This document shows, in pieces, positions 17,152-20,276 of a DNA stretch of 20,276 nucleotides. The position numbers and the translations under genes were made by a program. Position 1 is the first letter of the stretch; each line of letters starts with the position of its first letter. A model generated the notes under the pieces. That model was not told where the DNA came from, did not search any database, and worked only from the letters and a program-made list of their open reading frames with translations. This DNA comes from Plakobranchus ocellatus (taxonomy: Eukaryota; Mollusca; Gastropoda; Plakobranchidae), in NCBI GenBank assembly GCA_019648995.1, contig BLXT01001321.1:482956-503231 (forward strand), written 5' to 3'.

Positions 17152-19854
17152 TACAGGCCATTAGACATCAAACTATAAGTATACCAATACAGTCACTGGT
17201 TCTAAAATTTTACACATATGTTGGTGATTTTTACTTACAGAGGCACATACACTGATAAAAAACAGCCAGGTGTTGTCTGTGTCGGTCAAACATTTTCAAC
17301 TACTGCTGAAAATCGTTTTAATATACTGAAATCAGGGCCTCAAACTACTGAAGCTAAATTCTTGGAGTTGGCAGTTCTGTATGATATTTATGTCCATTGT
17401 TCACATTTTGTCTTTGGTGTGTACCAGTACTAAACTAATACCTTGAAATTTTTCCCTTGCCCTCTTTTTTTTTTGTTTGTTAAAATTATGAAGCAACTTT
17501 TCATGCATTGCAGCAAGCCTTTCTGAATATGTATTGTTTTCAACTATGAAGCATGACGATAACATTTCAATCTATAGTATTCATTCTTATGAAAGAGATG
17601 AGCTGGTGTCTTACTCTGTAGAAATTCAACAACATCAAATTCTTAGGATATCACGAATCTTAGAAAAATTAGAGTAGGTTTCACTTCTTGGCTGTATCAA
17701 ATTGATGAACACTAATTGTGATGGTAACTCATACATACTGTATCATTACTATTATGTTGCAACATTGCTGACTCTGGAAAATTACAAAACCAGCTAATAA
17801 AACATTTTTTAACGGTACGAATAACATTGCTGAGATGATTTTTACAATTGAAAGAAAACTGATAAATTGCTAACGAAGCCTATTTGTACAATATCTGCAT
17901 ATTTTGTTTGCTACTGTTTGTCTCAAACACCCTTAATCTGCATTTCCCATTTGCCTTCTCCCCTTGCTTCCTCCCTCATGCCCTCTCCCAAATTCCATAC
18001 CATATTATCTTTAGGTGAGTTTTTGCATCAAGGCACCTCCTTGAACAACTAGCCCAAGGCCTGCTTTCTTCAACCAGAAAATGTCCCAAGTCATCAATGA
18101 TTGACAAGTTTTACACCAACCAACCTTACTCAATACATATGTGTTGAAAGGATTGGCTAGCCAGGAGCAGGAAAGAGACACTGAAGGATTTTAACGGATC
18201 GAATATTAGAGCCTAGCAGAGCCAAAGAATAGGTCACATAGATGTGAGAGGATGATGCAGATAGGAGACCAAGAGAGGCTCATAGAATCAGACATGTGTG
18301 AGGCTATGATGAAATAAATTGTAGTTTGACTGATGCACAAGAGAGTAAGGTGTCAATCTTGTCTGTCAGTGTCGCTGAAAGGGATCAAATATGTTAAGTA
18401 GACCAGATTCGACTGGAGATTTTTTGAAAATTGTTGTATCTTACTTTTTTTTTTTTTCATCGCTGATTTCTGTCTAAAATTTTATGGAATGGTAAATGTA
18501 ATGGATTGCTTGCATATTTTGCTAAATCTGTTTTTTCTAACACTATAACATACTTCTTTCAGGGCCATGTGATATCCTTTTAATTGCTTGCCTTTTACAT
18601 GCATCAAGGTTTTGACTTACTCTTTTCTATTGAATACAATGTATTACATAATCTGTTGTTTGAAAAGCTCGCTCTTATAATGTGATAAAGATAAAATGCT
18701 TATTATCCTGTCTTTCCAAAGTTTCTATCATATATTTTTTCATTCATAAAGATGATGCTACATTATACTGCTTTGTCTGAGTTATTTAATATTGTCAAGA
18801 AAATTAGATGAATTAATCTATTTGATTTTCGTTGTTTTTATCCAAGTCTTTTCGGAACAGTTTAACTTAGTGAAGGTGATATATTTCTTCTAATCTTTTA
18901 CTTTCTGGAATTGCTTTAAGTTTGGGGGACCATGAAGTTGGGACAAGAGGAAGTAAGGAAAAAATAGTTTTTGTAGCGCCTATGACAGTATTGGCCTTGT
19001 TATAAAGAGTTATGTTCAATTCACTTCAGATTATATTTATAAGCTCAAATTTAGCCAAGTCAAACTAATATCTCATGCATTTTGATTCCTGAGAATTTCT
19101 TTTTTTTTTTATTTTAATCGTCTTTGACTTTGGAGGTATATTTTTTAAATGAACCTGATTTTGAGGTTTTTGATTGCTTGGTAGTTTACATCAGATCCGG
19201 TGACACCAAGTTGCCAAATATTATTTTTATACAGTGTAGTTTATGTCTTTTACTATTTGATGAGAGTGAAAGCAGTAAAGTCTTTGAGTTTTCATTAAAG
19301 CTACAGTTGAGTCAAAGTCACGCTTCTCATGAGTAGATCATGTTTTCCAGGAACATATCCCTTTCTGTTTATTTTATTGTAAAATAAATGCAAAACCAAT
19401 GTCGCTGACAAGTTAACCATTGTAATTGCAGAGTAAATTTTCTCACCGCATCCCCCATTTCTTTAATGGTGAAAGATTTCAAATAGATAAGTCAATCCTC
19501 ACTTTAGCTGAAGAGAACATATCAATGAATTGGCATTAGTATGGCTGCGAATTGGGATTAAATCAGTTAAACAGGTTCAGTCATTAACCTGAGTGAACAG
19601 AGTTAATGCAATAGAGATCCATCACAACACTGTTTTTTTTCCAAACTGTCTAACAAGCTCATTCTTTTGGTAAATTATACAAGGCTCTGGGTTTAATCAA
19701 AGCGAAAAGCAAAACAAAGCCCCAAAAAAGGCATTAGGTTCCAAGTTTGAACTTTTTTTGAAGAAGTAGATTAATAGGTGAGGCAAAACATGTATTCTTT
19801 TCAATCCTCTTGAGACGTTGACATGCACCAGTAATCGAAAGTACTTTGGTCAGA
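17152..19854. other. AT-rich downstream DNA, no gene recognised
   Basis: Holds a pyrimidine-rich stretch (17940-17990, CCTTCTCCCCTTGCTTCCTC type), purine-rich sequence (18160-18310), T runs (18444-18457, 19099-19110) and AATAAA at 17796 and 19383. Open frames (17218-17433, 19124-19336) show no recognisable protein features. Distal 3' UTR, ncRNA or intergenic. Confidence 0.5.
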
Positions 19855-20125
19855 TACATGTATTTAGAAACATATAATCAAAAGACAGTCATTTTTACAT
19901 ACATGTAATATACATTTTATATTTATAATTATATTTATCCTACAAGTCTTCCTCAATAGCATACCAAAATTCATCAATTATATAATCAAGCACATTGATA
20001 GGGCATTACATGTATAATTTTTTGCTTTGCATAAACAAGGCTTTTTTTTTCTCAAATTCTAAATTTTTTTGTTCTCAAAGTTTGTTCGAGTTGATATGAC
20101 ATTAATTTAATGTTATTTACATGTA
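19855..20125. repeat. Cluster of four TACATGTA palindromes
   Basis: Exact TACATGTA at 19855-19862, 19900-19907, 20007-20014 and 20118-20125, plus a near copy (TTACATGTTC) close to 20252. The four copies are irregularly spaced and their flanks do not align well, so this is a motif cluster rather than a tandem repeat. Confidence 0.7.
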
Positions 20126-20212
20126 CTTTGTTCCATTTTTTTTTTTTTACTGTATGAAGGCCTATCTTCTATAACTAAAAGTATAAATATTTACTCTTTT
20201 CGACTTTTCTGA

Positions 20213-20218
20213 AATAAA
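20213..20218 (+). promoter_or_regulatory. AATAAA near the right edge, possible distal poly(A) signal
   Basis: GAAATAAAG 58 nt before the window ends, followed by T-rich sequence (GCTTTTTAAATC) and TGTTCATCGTTATC. If it serves the DUF21 gene, its 3' UTR would exceed 9 kb. Confidence 0.25.
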
Positions 20219-20276
20219 GAACCAAGTTTGAAAGCTTTTTAAATCTTACAGTTACATGTTCATCGTTATCTTTAAA

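Noticed and set aside
1-20276. A bacterial-type operon, CRISPR array, phage or defence system
   Set aside because: No spaced direct repeats, no polycistronic coding and no bacterial gene features. The coding gene is split by GT-AG introns, so this is eukaryotic nuclear DNA.

Overview
This is animal nuclear DNA. It is AT-rich, with long introns, dinucleotide, trinucleotide and homopolymer tracts, and one interrupted protein-coding gene on the + strand. Three local traits fit a mollusc, perhaps a gastropod: a GATCTA/CTAGAT-rich tract, clustered TACATGTA palindromes, and decayed tRNA-like retroposon pieces. That placement is inference, because the sequence alone does not identify a species. There is no bacterial, viral or organelle signal, no CRISPR array and no rRNA gene.

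The only gene I can support is a nine-exon gene (2784..10846, +). It encodes a 456-residue membrane protein of the DUF21/CNNM (ancient conserved domain, CorC-like) family. I rebuilt it by joining conserved blocks across GT...AG introns and checking the phase at each junction. All eight junctions keep the frame. An in-frame TAG lies two codons before the ATG and the ATG has a strong start context. Order in the protein: a short N-terminal tail with one N-glycosylation sequon, a DUF21 membrane domain, a CBS-pair (Bateman) module with an acidic insertion carrying two dileucine motifs, and a short tail. It resembles the compact plant-type 'At4g14240-like' branch rather than the long animal CNNM1-4 proteins, because no cyclic-nucleotide-binding-homology domain follows the CBS pair.

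Layout: 1..2783 is upstream DNA. It has a CpG-richer patch near 480..560, CGTG/TG and CTTT microsatellites, a poly-T followed by a tRNA-T-arm-like piece, and a GATCTA array running almost up to the start codon. 2784..10846 is the gene, with introns from 205 to 1646 bp; intron 8 holds an AT microsatellite and a 22-bp tandem duplication. 10847..20276 (9.4 kb) has no convincing coding exon. It holds several poly(A) signals, a tRNA-like fragment with an A-tail, an ATC microsatellite, a 14-bp perfect inverted repeat about 1.37 kb apart (15777..17151) that suggests related inverted mobile-element copies or ends, and a TACATGTA cluster near the right edge. This stretch may be a very long 3' UTR, a non-coding RNA or intergenic DNA.

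I did not find a clearly new multi-gene system. The points most worth a second look are the compact DUF21-CBS gene with its sorting-signal loop, the GATCTA array against the start codon, the inverted repeat, the TACATGTA cluster, and the purine-ending splice acceptors.
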